Origin: JANYCO01 sp035535995 | GTDB taxonomy: Bacteria; Bacteroidota; Bacteroidia; Cytophagales; Cytophagaceae | Direction: 5' to 3' | Length of the DNA: 64,000 nucleotides | NCBI GenBank assembly: GCA_035535995.1 | Contig: DATLOZ010000022.1 | Span: 1 to 64,000 of the forward strand | Part shown: positions 49,721 through 59,346 of the stretch, one piece after another | Numbering within the stretch: the first letter of the stretch is position 1 | Layout of the letters: each line of letters begins with the position of its first letter | The notes under the pieces: model-generated | What the model was told of the DNA's origin: nothing | Database searches by the model: none | What the model saw: only the letters and a program-made list of their open reading frames with translations | Made by a program: the position numbers and the translations under genes

Positions 49721-52700
49721 ATGGTAACAGGCAATACATACAAATCTACTTGTTCCTACTGTGGTGTAGGTTGTGGGATTGTCATTCATAAAGAAAGGAA
49801 CGGCAACATCCGCGTAGAGGGCGACAAAGATCATCCTGTGAACAAAGGAATGCTTTGTTCTAAAGGTATGAATCTGCACTACACCGTAGCCGACAAATCC
49901 GATCGCTTGTTGTATCCCGAGATGCGCTACAACCGTAATATGCCGCTTCAGCGTGTATCCTGGGATCAGGCGCTGGACAGGGCTGCAGCAGTCTTTAAAA
50001 CAATTATTGAAAAACACGGTCCGGACTCTGTTGGTTTTTATGTTTCCGGACAATGTCTTACCGAAGAATATTATGTGATCAATAAATTGATCAAAGGTTT
50101 TATCGGTTCTAATAATATCGATACCAACTCGCGTCTTTGCATGAGCTCTGCGGTAGTGGGCTACAAGCTTTCACTGGGCGAGGATTCTGTGCCTTGCAGC
50201 TACGAAGATATTGAACTCGCCGATTGTTTCTATATCGCCGGCGCCAATCCAGCCTGGTGTCATCCTATTTTGTGGAGAAGAGTGGAAGCTTACAAACAAG
50301 CAAATCCAGATGTAAAAATAATTGTGGCCGACCCACGTAAAACACAGACTTGTTCACTGGCCGATATTCATTTGCAGATCAACCCAGGTACTGATATCGT
50401 GCTCAACCACGCGATCGGAAGACAATTGATTGATATGGGGTTTGTCGACGAAGAATTTATTTACAACCATACCGATGGCTTTCAGCAATACCATGAACTG
50501 GTTTTCAAAAGAACATTAAAAGAATCCGCCGCTATCTGTGGCGTGAAAGCAGAAGACATCACCTGGGCCGCCAAATACATTGGCCGGGCCAAAGGATTCA
50601 TCAGCATGTGGACGATGGGCTTGAATCAAAGTGTGGTGGGCGTCAACAAAAATCTTAGCCTGATCAATCTTAATTTGATCACTGGTAAAATAGGGAAACC
50701 CGGTTCTGGTCCGTTTTCTCTTACCGGGCAACCCAATGCCATGGGAGGCCGCGAGGTGGGTGGGCTGGCGAATTTGCTTCCTGCACACCGCAACCTGCTT
50801 GACGCCAAGCACCGCGAAGAAGTAGAGAAATTCTGGGGCGGAACTAAGATCGCTCCGAAGCCTGGACTTACTGCTACTGAAATGTTTGAAGCCCTTGCAG
50901 ACGGCCGTATGAAAGCGATCTGGGTGGTATGTACAAATCCTCTGGTGAGTTTGCCCGATGCCAATATGGTAGAAAAAGCTTTGTCGATGGCCAAGTTTGT
51001 AGTGGTGCAGGAAATGTCAAACCGCTCCGATACCTTGCGTTATGCCGACCTCATCCTGCCTGCAGCCAGCTGGGCGGAGAAAGAAGGTACGATGACAAAT
51101 TCCGAACGCAGGATCAGTCATATTCAAAAAGCTGTAGACGCACCGGGCGAAGCGATCCCTGATACAGAAATTATTTGTCGCTTCGCACAAAAAATGGGAT
51201 TTCCCGGATTTGATTATAAAAACATTGCAGAAGTATACGACGAGCATTGCCGTCTTACTGAAGGAACTAATATTGACGTCTCGGGATTGAACTATGAAAT
51301 TCTAAAAGACAAACAAACAGTGCAATGGCCTTATCCCAAAGGCGAAACAGGACGGGGAACAGCACGTCTTTTTACCGATCATCAATTTTATACCCCCAAT
51401 AACCGCGCACAAATTCATGCTTGCCCCGACGCCAACGAATCGGAAAAAATAACCGACGATCTTCCGCTCATCCTTACCACAGGCCGTATCCGCGATCAAT
51501 GGCATACGATGACCAAGACAGGGAAAGTAAATAAACTGAACCAACATATTCCCGTTTCTTTTCTCGAAATACATCCGAAAGATGCCGAACCAAGAGGAAT
51601 AAAAGAGAACGACCTCGTAGAAGTATCCAACGCACGCGGCTCCGTGCGTGTGAAAGCGAAGGTGACGAAAGATATTAAAGCTGGCGTAGTGTTTCTTCCC
51701 ATGCACTGGGGTAAGGTGTTGAACAGCGATATGAACCGCACCAACAACCTTACCAATAACCTGGTAGATCCACGGTCCAAAGAACCCGACTTAAAATTCG
51801 CCGCCGTACAAGTAGCTCTTTATAAAAAACCAAAGCAACGAATCCTAGTGATTGGCGCTGGGGCTGGGGCTTTTGGGTTTGTAAAAAGTTACCGCGAGCT
51901 CAACAAAGAAGACGAGATCATTGTTTTTAGCAAAGAAAATTTTCCTTTCTATAACCGCGTGATGCTGCCCGACTACATGAGTGGAGCGCAGCAGTGGGAA
52001 CAGCTGGTGAAAATGAAAGACAAGGAAGAAATAGAGCTGAACATCACACTAAAACGTGGCGTGAGCGTAAACTCCATCGACCGTGAAAATAAAACACTCA
52101 TAGATTCCTACGGCGAAACACATTCCTACGACATTCTGCTCATCGGTACAGGCAGCAGACCTAGCGTGCCTAAAGACCTTCCTCCCATGAAGGGAATATT
52201 CACCATGCGCAGCAGATACGATGCAGATAATTTCATGAACTATATTCCGCGCGATAGCCATGTAGTAATCGTAGGCGCAGGATTGCTGGGTCTTGAAATG
52301 TGCGCTTCGCTGCGCGAATTGAACATGAACGTTTCACTCATTCACCGCACTTCACGCCTCATGGGCCGCCAGTTGGATGCGCTGGGAAGTCAATTGCTAC
52401 ACGAAGAGATCATTGATAAAGGGATTGATGTTTATTACAACGATGAGATCCAGACTTTTCTCGGCGGAGAAAATCTAACAGGCATCAAACTTAAAAGCGG
52501 TCGCCAGATCAATTGCAACGCGATCATTCTTGCTATTGGTACTACGCCAAGCATAGAGCTGGCCAAGACTTCCGGGATCAACTGCAACCGTGGTGCGGTG
52601 GTAAATGGTTATATGCAAACTTCGGATGAAAATATTTACGCCATCGGAGAGATCGCAGAGTTTGAAGGAAACCTATATGGAATCACTGCCGCTGCCGAAC

Positions 52701-53215
52701 AGCAGGCTGAGATCGTAGCCAAACATTTGCACGGCGATCACTCCAGCTATTATCAAGGTTCGGTGCTGATGAATATTTTAAAAATGGAAGGTGTAAACCT
52801 TTGTTCTATCGGCATGAGCGAAACACCTAACGATCCAGCTTATGAAGAAGTAGTATTCATCGACAAATCGAAACGCTATTACAAAAAATGTATTATTCAT
52901 AAAGATAAACTGGTAGGCGCAATTCTTATTGGAGACAAAACGGAGTTCCCGGAATTTAAAGAATTGATCCAAAATAAAATTGAACTTTCTGAAAAACGCC
53001 TGGAACTACTCCGTTCGGGTAAGAAAGCACAAGCGGTGGTGGGCAAACTCGTTTGCTCCTGCAACAGCGTAGGCGAAGGAAATATCGTAGCAAAAATAAA
53101 AGAAGGCTGCGAAGACTTTAAAGAGCTCTGCTCACAGACAGGTGCCGGAATGGGCTGTGGAAGCTGCCGCCCGGAAGTAAAGGCAATTTTAGAAAAAACA
53201 TTAATCACCGTATAA
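49721..53215 (+). CDS. Assimilatory nitrate reductase fused to its NADH-type reductase
   Basis: The 1164-residue protein holds the whole electron path. Residues 1-700 form the bis-MGD molybdenum domain: 4Fe-4S cysteines 11, 14, 18 and 46, and a molybdenum-ligand Cys near 140 in SRLCMSSA. Residues of about 706-1090 are a NirB/NasB-like FAD- and NADH-binding reductase (RILVIGAGAGAFGF, VVIVGAGLLGLEMC, IYAIGEIAEF). Residues of about 1107-1160 are a BFD-like [2Fe-2S] domain (CSCNS, GAGMGCGSC). In most bacteria these parts are separate subunits. It reduces nitrate to nitrite in the cytoplasm. It is followed with no gap by the rubredoxin-bearing gene. Confidence 0.92.
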   Translation: MVTGNTYKSTCSYCGVGCGIVIHKERNGNIRVEGDKDHPVNKGMLCSKGMNLHYTVADKSDRLLYPEMRYNRNMPLQRVSWDQALDRAAAVFKTIIEKHGPDSVGFYVSGQCLTEEYYVINKLIKGFIGSNNIDTNSRLCMSSAVVGYKLSLGEDSVPCSYEDIELADCFYIAGANPAWCHPILWRRVEAYKQANPDVKIIVADPRKTQTCSLADIHLQINPGTDIVLNHAIGRQLIDMGFVDEEFIYNHTDGFQQYHELVFKRTLKESAAICGVKAEDITWAAKYIGRAKGFISMWTMGLNQSVVGVNKNLSLINLNLITGKIGKPGSGPFSLTGQPNAMGGREVGGLANLLPAHRNLLDAKHREEVEKFWGGTKIAPKPGLTATEMFEALADGRMKAIWVVCTNPLVSLPDANMVEKALSMAKFVVVQEMSNRSDTLRYADLILPAASWAEKEGTMTNSERRISHIQKAVDAPGEAIPDTEIICRFAQKMGFPGFDYKNIAEVYDEHCRLTEGTNIDVSGLNYEILKDKQTVQWPYPKGETGRGTARLFTDHQFYTPNNRAQIHACPDANESEKITDDLPLILTTGRIRDQWHTMTKTGKVNKLNQHIPVSFLEIHPKDAEPRGIKENDLVEVSNARGSVRVKAKVTKDIKAGVVFLPMHWGKVLNSDMNRTNNLTNNLVDPRSKEPDLKFAAVQVALYKKPKQRILVIGAGAGAFGFVKSYRELNKEDEIIVFSKENFPFYNRVMLPDYMSGAQQWEQLVKMKDKEEIELNITLKRGVSVNSIDRENKTLIDSYGETHSYDILLIGTGSRPSVPKDLPPMKGIFTMRSRYDADNFMNYIPRDSHVVIVGAGLLGLEMCASLRELNMNVSLIHRTSRLMGRQLDALGSQLLHEEIIDKGIDVYYNDEIQTFLGGENLTGIKLKSGRQINCNAIILAIGTTPSIELAKTSGINCNRGAVVNGYMQTSDENIYAIGEIAEFEGNLYGITAAAEQQAEIVAKHLHGDHSSYYQGSVLMNILKMEGVNLCSIGMSETPNDPAYEEVVFIDKSKRYYKKCIIHKDKLVGAILIGDKTEFPEFKELIQNKIELSEKRLELLRSGKKAQAVVGKLVCSCNSVGEGNIVAKIKEGCEDFKELCSQTGAGMGCGSCRPEVKAILEKTLITV

Positions 53216-54673
53216 ATGGCGAAACGATCCTTTGCTAAAATAAATCTCCGCGGAGGAATTCTCTCTTCCGGTGATCTTGGAAATTTGGTGGAGATCATCA
53301 AAATTTCCGGCGCTACGCAAGTGGAATTAGGCGAACGCCAAAATATTTATTTTCAATTCGACAAGATCAATACCACAGAAGTGCAAGCGCACCTTGATAA
53401 AAAAGGGTTTGATTTTGAAATGAATGAAAACAATTTCCCAAATATCATCAGCTCTTACGCCAGCGAAGATATCTTCAGTACTCACAGTTGGTTGAGCGAG
53501 GGCATGTATCGAGATATTCTCTATTCTTTCCAGCACAGGCCAAAATTAAAGATCAATCTTTCCGATAACACACAAGCGTTGGTGCCTATGTATACGGGTT
53601 GTTTGAATTTTATTCCTTCTTCACACGTGAATTTTTATTTTCTTTACGTAAATCATCCCAGCGTCGGCGGACTACATTGCTGGCCGCAATTGATCTACTG
53701 TACGGAGATCCCTTGGCTTTCCAAATTACTTGAAGAAGAATTCGTATCCGGCGAGTATATTTTCGATCTGAATACGCTTGCTAAAAAAATAGCAGAGCGT
53801 CATAAAATGATCACTATGGAAGTCGACAAGCCCCTTCAAACGCCTCGGCTGCGCTTCCCTTATTACGAAGGGATGAATAAGTTTGGAGAAAAATTCTGGC
53901 TCGGCATCTATCGAAGGAATAATGATTTTACACTTCCTTTGCTTGAATCAATTTTGGAACTATGCACCAGCACCCGCATTGGAGAGATCCATCTTACTCC
54001 CTGGAAATCTATCATGATCAAGGGAATTGAAGAAGAAGAAAGAATTCAATGGGAAAAATTATTAAGCGAACATGGCATCAATAGCCGGCATTCTTCGCTG
54101 GAGCTGAACTGGCAGCTCTCCGATATGAACCAGGAAGCCATCCGTATCAAAAACGAATTGGTAAAAGATTTTGACGACCGCGACATTCGTACTTATGGAC
54201 TGACCTTCGCCATCGATACCGGAAAGCCCATGGACATCAGCAGTTCGATCGTGATCAAGAAACGTCCGAGCCTTTTTAATTTCTGGGGGTTTGTTAAACG
54301 TTTTACTACCTACGATATTCATTATGCTCCGGCCTTCAGCTTAAATTCTACCAGTCATCTGGTCTACTCCTACGATGTGCCATGGAATTCGCTTGCACTA
54401 AATCTTCAAAACCTGAGTTTGCGTTTTTACAAACAACTCAGTAAAAAAGACCCTGTAGTAAAACCTGTGACGGAAAAGAAAGAAGTGCCAACTGATAATT
54501 TATACGAGTGCCGTCATTGCCTTACGTTATATCATGAAAAATACGGCGAACCCGAAAACGATATCCCTGCAGGAACAAAATTTGAAGAACTACCTGCTGC
54601 CTATAAATGTCCGCTTTGCGAAAATCCTAAATCCGATTTTATAAAAAAAGATGCGTTTTTTGTCGTATCTTAA
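53216..54673 (+). CDS. Degenerate nitrite/sulfite-reductase-like protein with C-terminal rubredoxin domain
   Basis: The 485-residue protein begins with a ferredoxin-like half-domain of nitrite/sulfite reductases (ILSSGDLGNLVEIIKISGAT), and a second repeat follows near 205-300. At the place where the C-x5-C and C-x3-C siroheme/4Fe-4S cysteines should lie, the sequence instead reads LKINLSDNTQALVP, so the cofactor site is lost. The last 55 residues are a rubredoxin: CRHC and CPLC pairs. It most likely passes electrons or binds nitrite rather than catalysing. It starts one base after the nitrate reductase stop. Confidence 0.75.
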   Translation: MAKRSFAKINLRGGILSSGDLGNLVEIIKISGATQVELGERQNIYFQFDKINTTEVQAHLDKKGFDFEMNENNFPNIISSYASEDIFSTHSWLSEGMYRDILYSFQHRPKLKINLSDNTQALVPMYTGCLNFIPSSHVNFYFLYVNHPSVGGLHCWPQLIYCTEIPWLSKLLEEEFVSGEYIFDLNTLAKKIAERHKMITMEVDKPLQTPRLRFPYYEGMNKFGEKFWLGIYRRNNDFTLPLLESILELCTSTRIGEIHLTPWKSIMIKGIEEEERIQWEKLLSEHGINSRHSSLELNWQLSDMNQEAIRIKNELVKDFDDRDIRTYGLTFAIDTGKPMDISSSIVIKKRPSLFNFWGFVKRFTTYDIHYAPAFSLNSTSHLVYSYDVPWNSLALNLQNLSLRFYKQLSKKDPVVKPVTEKKEVPTDNLYECRHCLTLYHEKYGEPENDIPAGTKFEELPAAYKCPLCENPKSDFIKKDAFFVVS

Positions 54674-54677
54674 TGGT

Positions 54678-55646
54678 ATGATACATCAGCCGATCGTAGA
54701 TCCATATGGCCGAAGCTTTCGCACTCTTCGCGTAAGCCTTACCAATGCTTGTAACCTTGGCTGTATCTATTGTGTGCATCCTGATCAAAAATCGAACTCC
54801 TTTCCTACAAAAAAAACGTTGGATGCGCAAGAGCTCGCTACACTGATCAAAAAAATACACAGCCTTACAACGCTCGATACCGTGCGCCTCACCGGTGGCG
54901 AACCTACGCTTTACAAAGATCTGCTTCCTCTTGTACACATGATCAAGGCAAGCGGGATTTCGCAAATAAAAATGACCAGCAATGGAAGCCTCCTGAAACC
55001 ATTGATCCCAGGGCTCTCCGAAGTAGGACTGAAAAGCATCAATATTTCTCTGGATGCAGTAGATGAAAAAAGTTTTCAGCAAATAGCCTTAAGGAAAAAT
55101 ATTTCTCCCATACTGGAGGCCATTGATGAAGCTTTGCGTCATGGAATAAAGATCAAGCTCAACGCTGTTATTCTTAGATCTATTAATGAAGATCAAATTA
55201 TCCCATTACTAAAGTTTGCACAGGAGCGTGTTATTCCGCTTCGTTTCCTGGAACTTATGCGTATGGGACCTTTATACCAACATAAAGAATTTCAACGTTA
55301 TTTCTTTTCGGAAACAGAAATTCTTCAAACGATCAGCGAGTACACCGACTATACCCCTTTACTGCGTCAGCCAAGCGCTACAGCCAATTATTGGAAGACT
55401 TCAAATGGATTTACTTTTGGCATCATTGCTAATGAATCCAGTCCTTTCTGCGCGGATTGCAATCGACTGCGACTCGATAGCTTCGGAAATATTTTCGGCT
55501 GCCTCAGCGACGATACGGCGATTTCAGTAAAGGAAGTGTTGGAGAATGAAAATTTACTGGAAGAAAAACTGAGACAAGCGTTAAGTCAGAAACAACCTTT
55601 AAAATTTACAGGAAGCGCTCTTTCCATGCGAGCAATAGGAGGATGA
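54678..55646 (+). CDS. moaA: GTP 3',8-cyclase (molybdenum cofactor synthesis)
   Basis: The product has 322 residues from MIHQPIVDPYGRSF; an ATG at 54651 overlapping the previous gene is less likely. The radical-SAM cluster cysteines are 25, 29 and 32 (CNLGCIYC). The second 4Fe-4S site lies in CADCNRLR with a third Cys 14 residues on. The conserved C-terminal Gly-Gly needed for catalysis is present (RAIGG). It converts GTP to the first precursor of molybdopterin, needed by the nitrate reductase encoded upstream. Confidence 0.96.
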   Translation: MIHQPIVDPYGRSFRTLRVSLTNACNLGCIYCVHPDQKSNSFPTKKTLDAQELATLIKKIHSLTTLDTVRLTGGEPTLYKDLLPLVHMIKASGISQIKMTSNGSLLKPLIPGLSEVGLKSINISLDAVDEKSFQQIALRKNISPILEAIDEALRHGIKIKLNAVILRSINEDQIIPLLKFAQERVIPLRFLELMRMGPLYQHKEFQRYFFSETEILQTISEYTDYTPLLRQPSATANYWKTSNGFTFGIIANESSPFCADCNRLRLDSFGNIFGCLSDDTAISVKEVLENENLLEEKLRQALSQKQPLKFTGSALSMRAIGG

Positions 55647-55885
55647 GAATGGTACAAGTACAGGTATTTGCGGTTTTAAAAAATTATTTCAACCAGGAAT
55701 TTGAGATCAAAGGATCTGTGTCTACGATCGAAGAATTGAAAAAAGAATTGGAAGCGCTGAATCCTTCTGCTGCAAAAGTTTTGCAAGCATGCAGGTTTGC
55801 AGTGAACGATACATTTGTGCAAGGTGAATATAAATTAAAAGAAGATGATAAAGTTGTGGTCCTCCCCCCTTCCAGCGGCGGTTGA
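55643..55885 (+). CDS. moaD: Molybdopterin synthase sulfur-carrier subunit
   Basis: The 80-residue ubiquitin-like protein ends in PPSSGG, the Gly-Gly tail that is activated and thiocarboxylated. It overlaps the moaA stop by four bases, so translation is coupled. It donates sulfur to cyclic pyranopterin together with MoaE. Confidence 0.95.
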   Translation: MRMVQVQVFAVLKNYFNQEFEIKGSVSTIEELKKELEALNPSAAKVLQACRFAVNDTFVQGEYKLKEDDKVVVLPPSSGG

Positions 55886-56306
55886 TTTGCCGGTGATCGT
55901 GCAGGAGCCTATTCCTGTTATCGAACTCTTTGCGTTGGCCCACCATCCGCGGGCAGGTGGCATAGTATTATTCAGCGGAGAGATCCGGAATCATAATGCT
56001 GGGAAAGAAGTGGCTTATCTCGAGTATGAAGCCTATACATCTATGGCAGAAAAAATGATCCGCGAGATCACCGCTGCCGCGAAAGAAAAATGGGATCTAC
56101 ACGTTGCGCTCTGCGTGCATCGCATAGGGCGGCTGGAGATCTGCGAAAGCGCCGTAGTGGTGATCACTGCACACGCACACCGAAGCGAAGCATATGAAGC
56201 AAATCAATACATCATCAACCGCGTAAAACACGAGGTACCGATCTGGAAAAATGAATTTTATACAGATGGTAGTTCGCAGTGGGGCGGGAATTGTAATTGT
56301 CACTAG
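55845..56306 (+). CDS. moaE: Molybdopterin synthase catalytic subunit
   Basis: Up to 153 residues. The family begins close to VIVQEPIPVIELFALAHHP, so a GTG at 55893, eight bases after the moaD stop, may be the true start; the ATG at 55845 overlaps moaD by 41 bases. Landmarks are AGGIVLFSGEIRNHN, VAYLEYEAYTSMAEKM, HRIGRLEICE and HEVPIWKNEFY with the catalytic lysine. With MoaD it forms molybdopterin. It is the last gene of the narK operon. Confidence 0.95.
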   Translation: MIKLWSSPLPAAVDLPVIVQEPIPVIELFALAHHPRAGGIVLFSGEIRNHNAGKEVAYLEYEAYTSMAEKMIREITAAAKEKWDLHVALCVHRIGRLEICESAVVVITAHAHRSEAYEANQYIINRVKHEVPIWKNEFYTDGSSQWGGNCNCH

Positions 56307-56332
56307 CAGACATAGAGGATTTTACCGAATAC

Positions 56333-56386
56333 CCTTATAAAAAACAAAGGCCTGAATACTTTCCAGGCCTTTTGTGTTTTATAAGG
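56333..56386. terminator. Bidirectional terminator between moaE and the T9SS protein
   Basis: AAAGGCCTG pairs with CAGGCCTTT, extended outward by CCTTATAAAA and TTTTATAAGG. It serves both converging genes. Confidence 0.85.
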
Positions 56387-56398
56387 TAAGGTTTTGTT

Positions 56399-57259
56399 TT
56401 AGTCTACTAAAATTCGTCTCGTAAAAGGTTGTTCATTTAAAGTTCCAGTCAGAATATACAAACCAGTTTTTAAATTATTCAGCGAAGCTTCTGTAAGTTC
56501 ACTGTCAAAGGAGATAGCTACTTTTCCGGTAAGGTCGGTAAGTACTACGTGGCCAATCAGTTTGGAAGATGTAAGTGTTTTATTGGAAACAGAAATAGCC
56601 AATCCATTTTTAGTTGCATCGATCTCCTGCACGGATGTGGTAGAATAGGTAAATGCAAAATCGTCCAGCTTAAGTGTGTCCAATCCGTCCACAGGATCCT
56701 GGTCATAATCACTGTTTATAAAGATCCTTTCAGGAGTGTCAGAAGAAATATAGGTAAAAGTAGCTTCCGCTTGGGTATAAGAAGCTTGAGGAGTAATACT
56801 GTAAGTAGCAGTACCTACAATTGTTCCTGATACAACATTAATACCTGTGTATAAATAAGCACTCACTGTCATCGGTTGATTATCGTTGGTTCTATACTTG
56901 TAGTAAAATGTCATGCTTACAGGACGGCCTGTAAATGCAGGGCCGTTGAAAGTTGCATCTCCTGCCAGATCCGTGAAACTTTGATAGTCTGCATCAGTAC
57001 CGTTATCGATAGTAAACTGTGCTACTGCATATGAACCTCCATGAGCATCTGTAGTACGCATGATAGTAAATTCACAAGCTTCAGGGCCACCTGCTGATAC
57101 ACAAGCAGCACCGTCATCCCAATGGTCAGGTGCGTAAAAATTATAAGCAGGTTTATCTAAAGTCCAGCTTTCAAAATCTGCATTGGGAACTTGTGTTTGT
57201 GCAAACAGGGAAGTACTAATTCCCAAGAAAAGTAGGGTTAGGCGTAATTGTTGTTTCAT
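56399..57259 (-). CDS. Secreted T9SS-sorted protein with PCMD-like domain
   Basis: The 286-residue protein has a signal peptide (cleavage near LFAQ at 18-21). The beta-sandwich domain at 24-205 opens VPNADFESWT, as in the putative carbohydrate-metabolism PCMD family, and closes with LKLDDFAFTY. A type A T9SS sorting domain follows (about 215-286). The product goes to the cell surface or medium. It sits between the two nitrate operons, but no nitrate-related motif precedes it; it is probably an unrelated binding protein. Confidence 0.75.
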   Translation of the reverse strand: MKQQLRLTLLFLGISTSLFAQTQVPNADFESWTLDKPAYNFYAPDHWDDGAACVSAGGPEACEFTIMRTTDAHGGSYAVAQFTIDNGTDADYQSFTDLAGDATFNGPAFTGRPVSMTFYYKYRTNDNQPMTVSAYLYTGINVVSGTIVGTATYSITPQASYTQAEATFTYISSDTPERIFINSDYDQDPVDGLDTLKLDDFAFTYSTTSVQEIDATKNGLAISVSNKTLTSSKLIGHVVLTDLTGKVAISFDSELTEASLNNLKTGLYILTGTLNEQPFTRRILVD

Positions 57260-57447
57260 GTTGAATTTGGTTTAAGATGAACAAAAATATAAAATCGATA
57301 AAAAGAATACTATCAATGTGTAGAGAAACAATAACAAAAAAAATATTTTTCACTTTTGTAAAAAAAAACCTAATTGATTTATGAAACGAAATAAAAATCC
57401 TGCGTCTTAGCAATTGTTCTAGTCGATAATACAAGAAGCATGATTAA

Positions 57448-57482
57448 AACAAAAACCGCGGACATCCTTTGACATCCGCAGT
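57448..57482 (-). terminator. Terminator of the nrt operon
   Basis: ACCGCGGA pairs with TCCGCAGT with one wobble, and in the leftward direction TTTTTGTTTT follows. It lies about 80 bases after the last gene of the operon. Confidence 0.6.
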
Positions 57483-57563
57483 CCTATGGGCATAACAACC
57501 AAACTATGAACAAGATTGTATGAAAAGAAAACGAGGGTATACTGTTACCTTTTTACTATAAAT

Positions 57564-58412
57564 TTATTTAAAATCTTCAATCGACACTTTATCCATGAGC
57601 AATCCAATCAGTCTATCTCTAGTGCGCATGTATTCTTCCTGGTGTACGATCTCTTTCTTATTTCTTGGGCGTGGAAGATTCACCGGCACGATCTCACGGA
57701 TGGTAGCAGCTGGGCCGTCGTTCATCACTACGATCCTGTCGGAAAGAAAGATTGCTTCTTCGATATCGTGCGTGACCATTACAATGGTTTTACTTCTATT
57801 GTCCATATTCCAAAGTTTGAGCAACTCTACATGCATAGTGCCTTTGGTCAATGCATCCAGCGCACCAAACGGTTCGTCGAGCAATAAAAATTTTGGATTG
57901 ATAGCAAAGGCACGCGCAATGGCCACACGCTGTTTCATCCCGCCTGAAATTTGTGATGGATATTTATCTTTATGCGGGGTAAGACCTACGGCGTTGATGT
58001 ACAGCTCTACGGTTGCCTTTTTTTCTGCTTCCGTTTTTTCTTTCAACACAGAATCTACTGCTTCGTAAATATTTTTATAAACGCTCATCCAGGGAAGCAA
58101 AGAATAATTTTGAAATACAAAACCTCTGTCGGGTCCTGGACCTTTTACTGTTTTTCCATTAAGTACCACCTCTCCTTTGGCAGGCTTTATAAAACCTCCA
58201 ATTGCGTTGAGGATCGTTGACTTGCCACATCCAGAGTGACCGATAATAGAAATGATCTCTCCTTGTTTTACCTGAAGGTTGATATTTTTCACCGCTACAT
58301 ATTCTCCTTTGGGCGTATCGAAAGCAATCTTAAGATTGCGGATCTGCATGCTCAGCGCGGTAGATGTGTTCTCCGCTGCTTCTTGTTCCAGTACTACTAC
58401 ATTATTTTCCAT
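57564..58412 (-). CDS. nrtC: Nitrate ABC transporter ATP-binding protein
   Basis: The 282-residue protein has Walker A GHSGCGKST, signature ISGGMKQR, Walker B FLLLDEPFGALD, and the NrtC/NrtD/SsuB-type segment YSLLPWMSVYKNIYEAV. It lacks the second, regulatory NrtA-like half found in cyanobacterial NrtC, so it equals the NrtD-type half. It overlaps the permease gene by 11 bases. Specificity for nitrate comes from the co-encoded NrtA. Confidence 0.9.
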   Translation of the reverse strand: MENNVVVLEQEAAENTSTALSMQIRNLKIAFDTPKGEYVAVKNINLQVKQGEIISIIGHSGCGKSTILNAIGGFIKPAKGEVVLNGKTVKGPGPDRGFVFQNYSLLPWMSVYKNIYEAVDSVLKEKTEAEKKATVELYINAVGLTPHKDKYPSQISGGMKQRVAIARAFAINPKFLLLDEPFGALDALTKGTMHVELLKLWNMDNRSKTIVMVTHDIEEAIFLSDRIVVMNDGPAATIREIVPVNLPRPRNKKEIVHQEEYMRTRDRLIGLLMDKVSIEDFK

Positions 58413-59319
58413 AGGTCACCAATTTTTCTATATAAGTGAAAATTTTATCAAACAACAATCCGACGGTTCCGATGATCAGAATGGCGGAGATTACTTTTTC
58501 TAAACTCAATCCGTTCCAGCTATCCCAAACGAAGAAACCAATACCGGTTCCTCCCGAGAGCATCTCTCCTGCTACGATCACCAGCCAGGCCACGCCAATA
58601 CTGAGTCTCAGACCTGTGATAATATGAGGTAAAGCGTATGGAAGTAATATTTTGAATAGGTATTTTGTTTTTGAAAAACCGAAAGCCTTTGCTACGTTTT
58701 TATGATCGGCCGGAATCGAAGCTACCCCAAAGGCAGTGTTGATCAGTGTAGGCCAAAGTGATGTAATGAAGATAATAAAGATGGTAGCGGTTGGCGCCGA
58801 CTTAAAAGCCACCAATCCGATCGGAAACCAAGCAAGTGGTGATACTGGCTTCAAGATCTGTATGATCGGATATAATATTTTTTTCAACGTTTCGCTTGTA
58901 CCGATAAGAATTCCCACCGGGATCGCGAGCAAAGAGCCTAAGCCGAAACCATAGAACACACGAACCATGGAGGCCCAGAGCTGAATGGCAATACCTTTGT
59001 CGTTTGGACCGTTGTCATAAAAGGGATTCGTAAGCAGGCTCCAAAGCACCGTCAATGTAGCAGCAGGTGTAGGAAGCTCACCTTTGGTAACACGACTCAC
59101 GATCTCCCAAAACAGTAACAATAACCCAAAACCAATTAGTGAATAAAAGACCGATTTCAAGGTTTGAAAAATTGTGCGCAGTGTATATTTAGAAACAGCG
59201 ACTACCGCAGGGCTTGTGCTGGAGGCAACCTTTCTCTCTGTGAGCAATCCCGAAAGGATCAGCTTTCTGATTAGAGGATTATCCCTTCCGGGGAAGGATA
59301 TTAATTCTGTTGTTTTCAT
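58402..59319 (-). CDS. nrtB: Nitrate ABC transporter permease
   Basis: The 305-residue protein has six membrane helices after a cytoplasmic N-terminal part of about 65 residues. The permease-ATPase contact loop (the EAA motif) is HKNVAKAFGFSKTKYLFKILLPYALP. The ending VSAILIIGTVGLLFDKIF is typical of NrtB/TauC/SsuC. It lies between the binding protein and ATPase genes. Confidence 0.92.
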   Translation of the reverse strand: MKTTELISFPGRDNPLIRKLILSGLLTERKVASSTSPAVVAVSKYTLRTIFQTLKSVFYSLIGFGLLLLFWEIVSRVTKGELPTPAATLTVLWSLLTNPFYDNGPNDKGIAIQLWASMVRVFYGFGLGSLLAIPVGILIGTSETLKKILYPIIQILKPVSPLAWFPIGLVAFKSAPTATIFIIFITSLWPTLINTAFGVASIPADHKNVAKAFGFSKTKYLFKILLPYALPHIITGLRLSIGVAWLVIVAGEMLSGGTGIGFFVWDSWNGLSLEKVISAILIIGTVGLLFDKIFTYIEKLVTYGK

Positions 59320-59346
59320 TTTGTTAGTAGTTGATTTTTTAATAAT

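Noticed and set aside
53216..54673. Active ferredoxin-nitrite reductase (NirA)
   Set aside because: The cysteines that hold the 4Fe-4S cluster and siroheme are missing, so I do not call it an enzyme.
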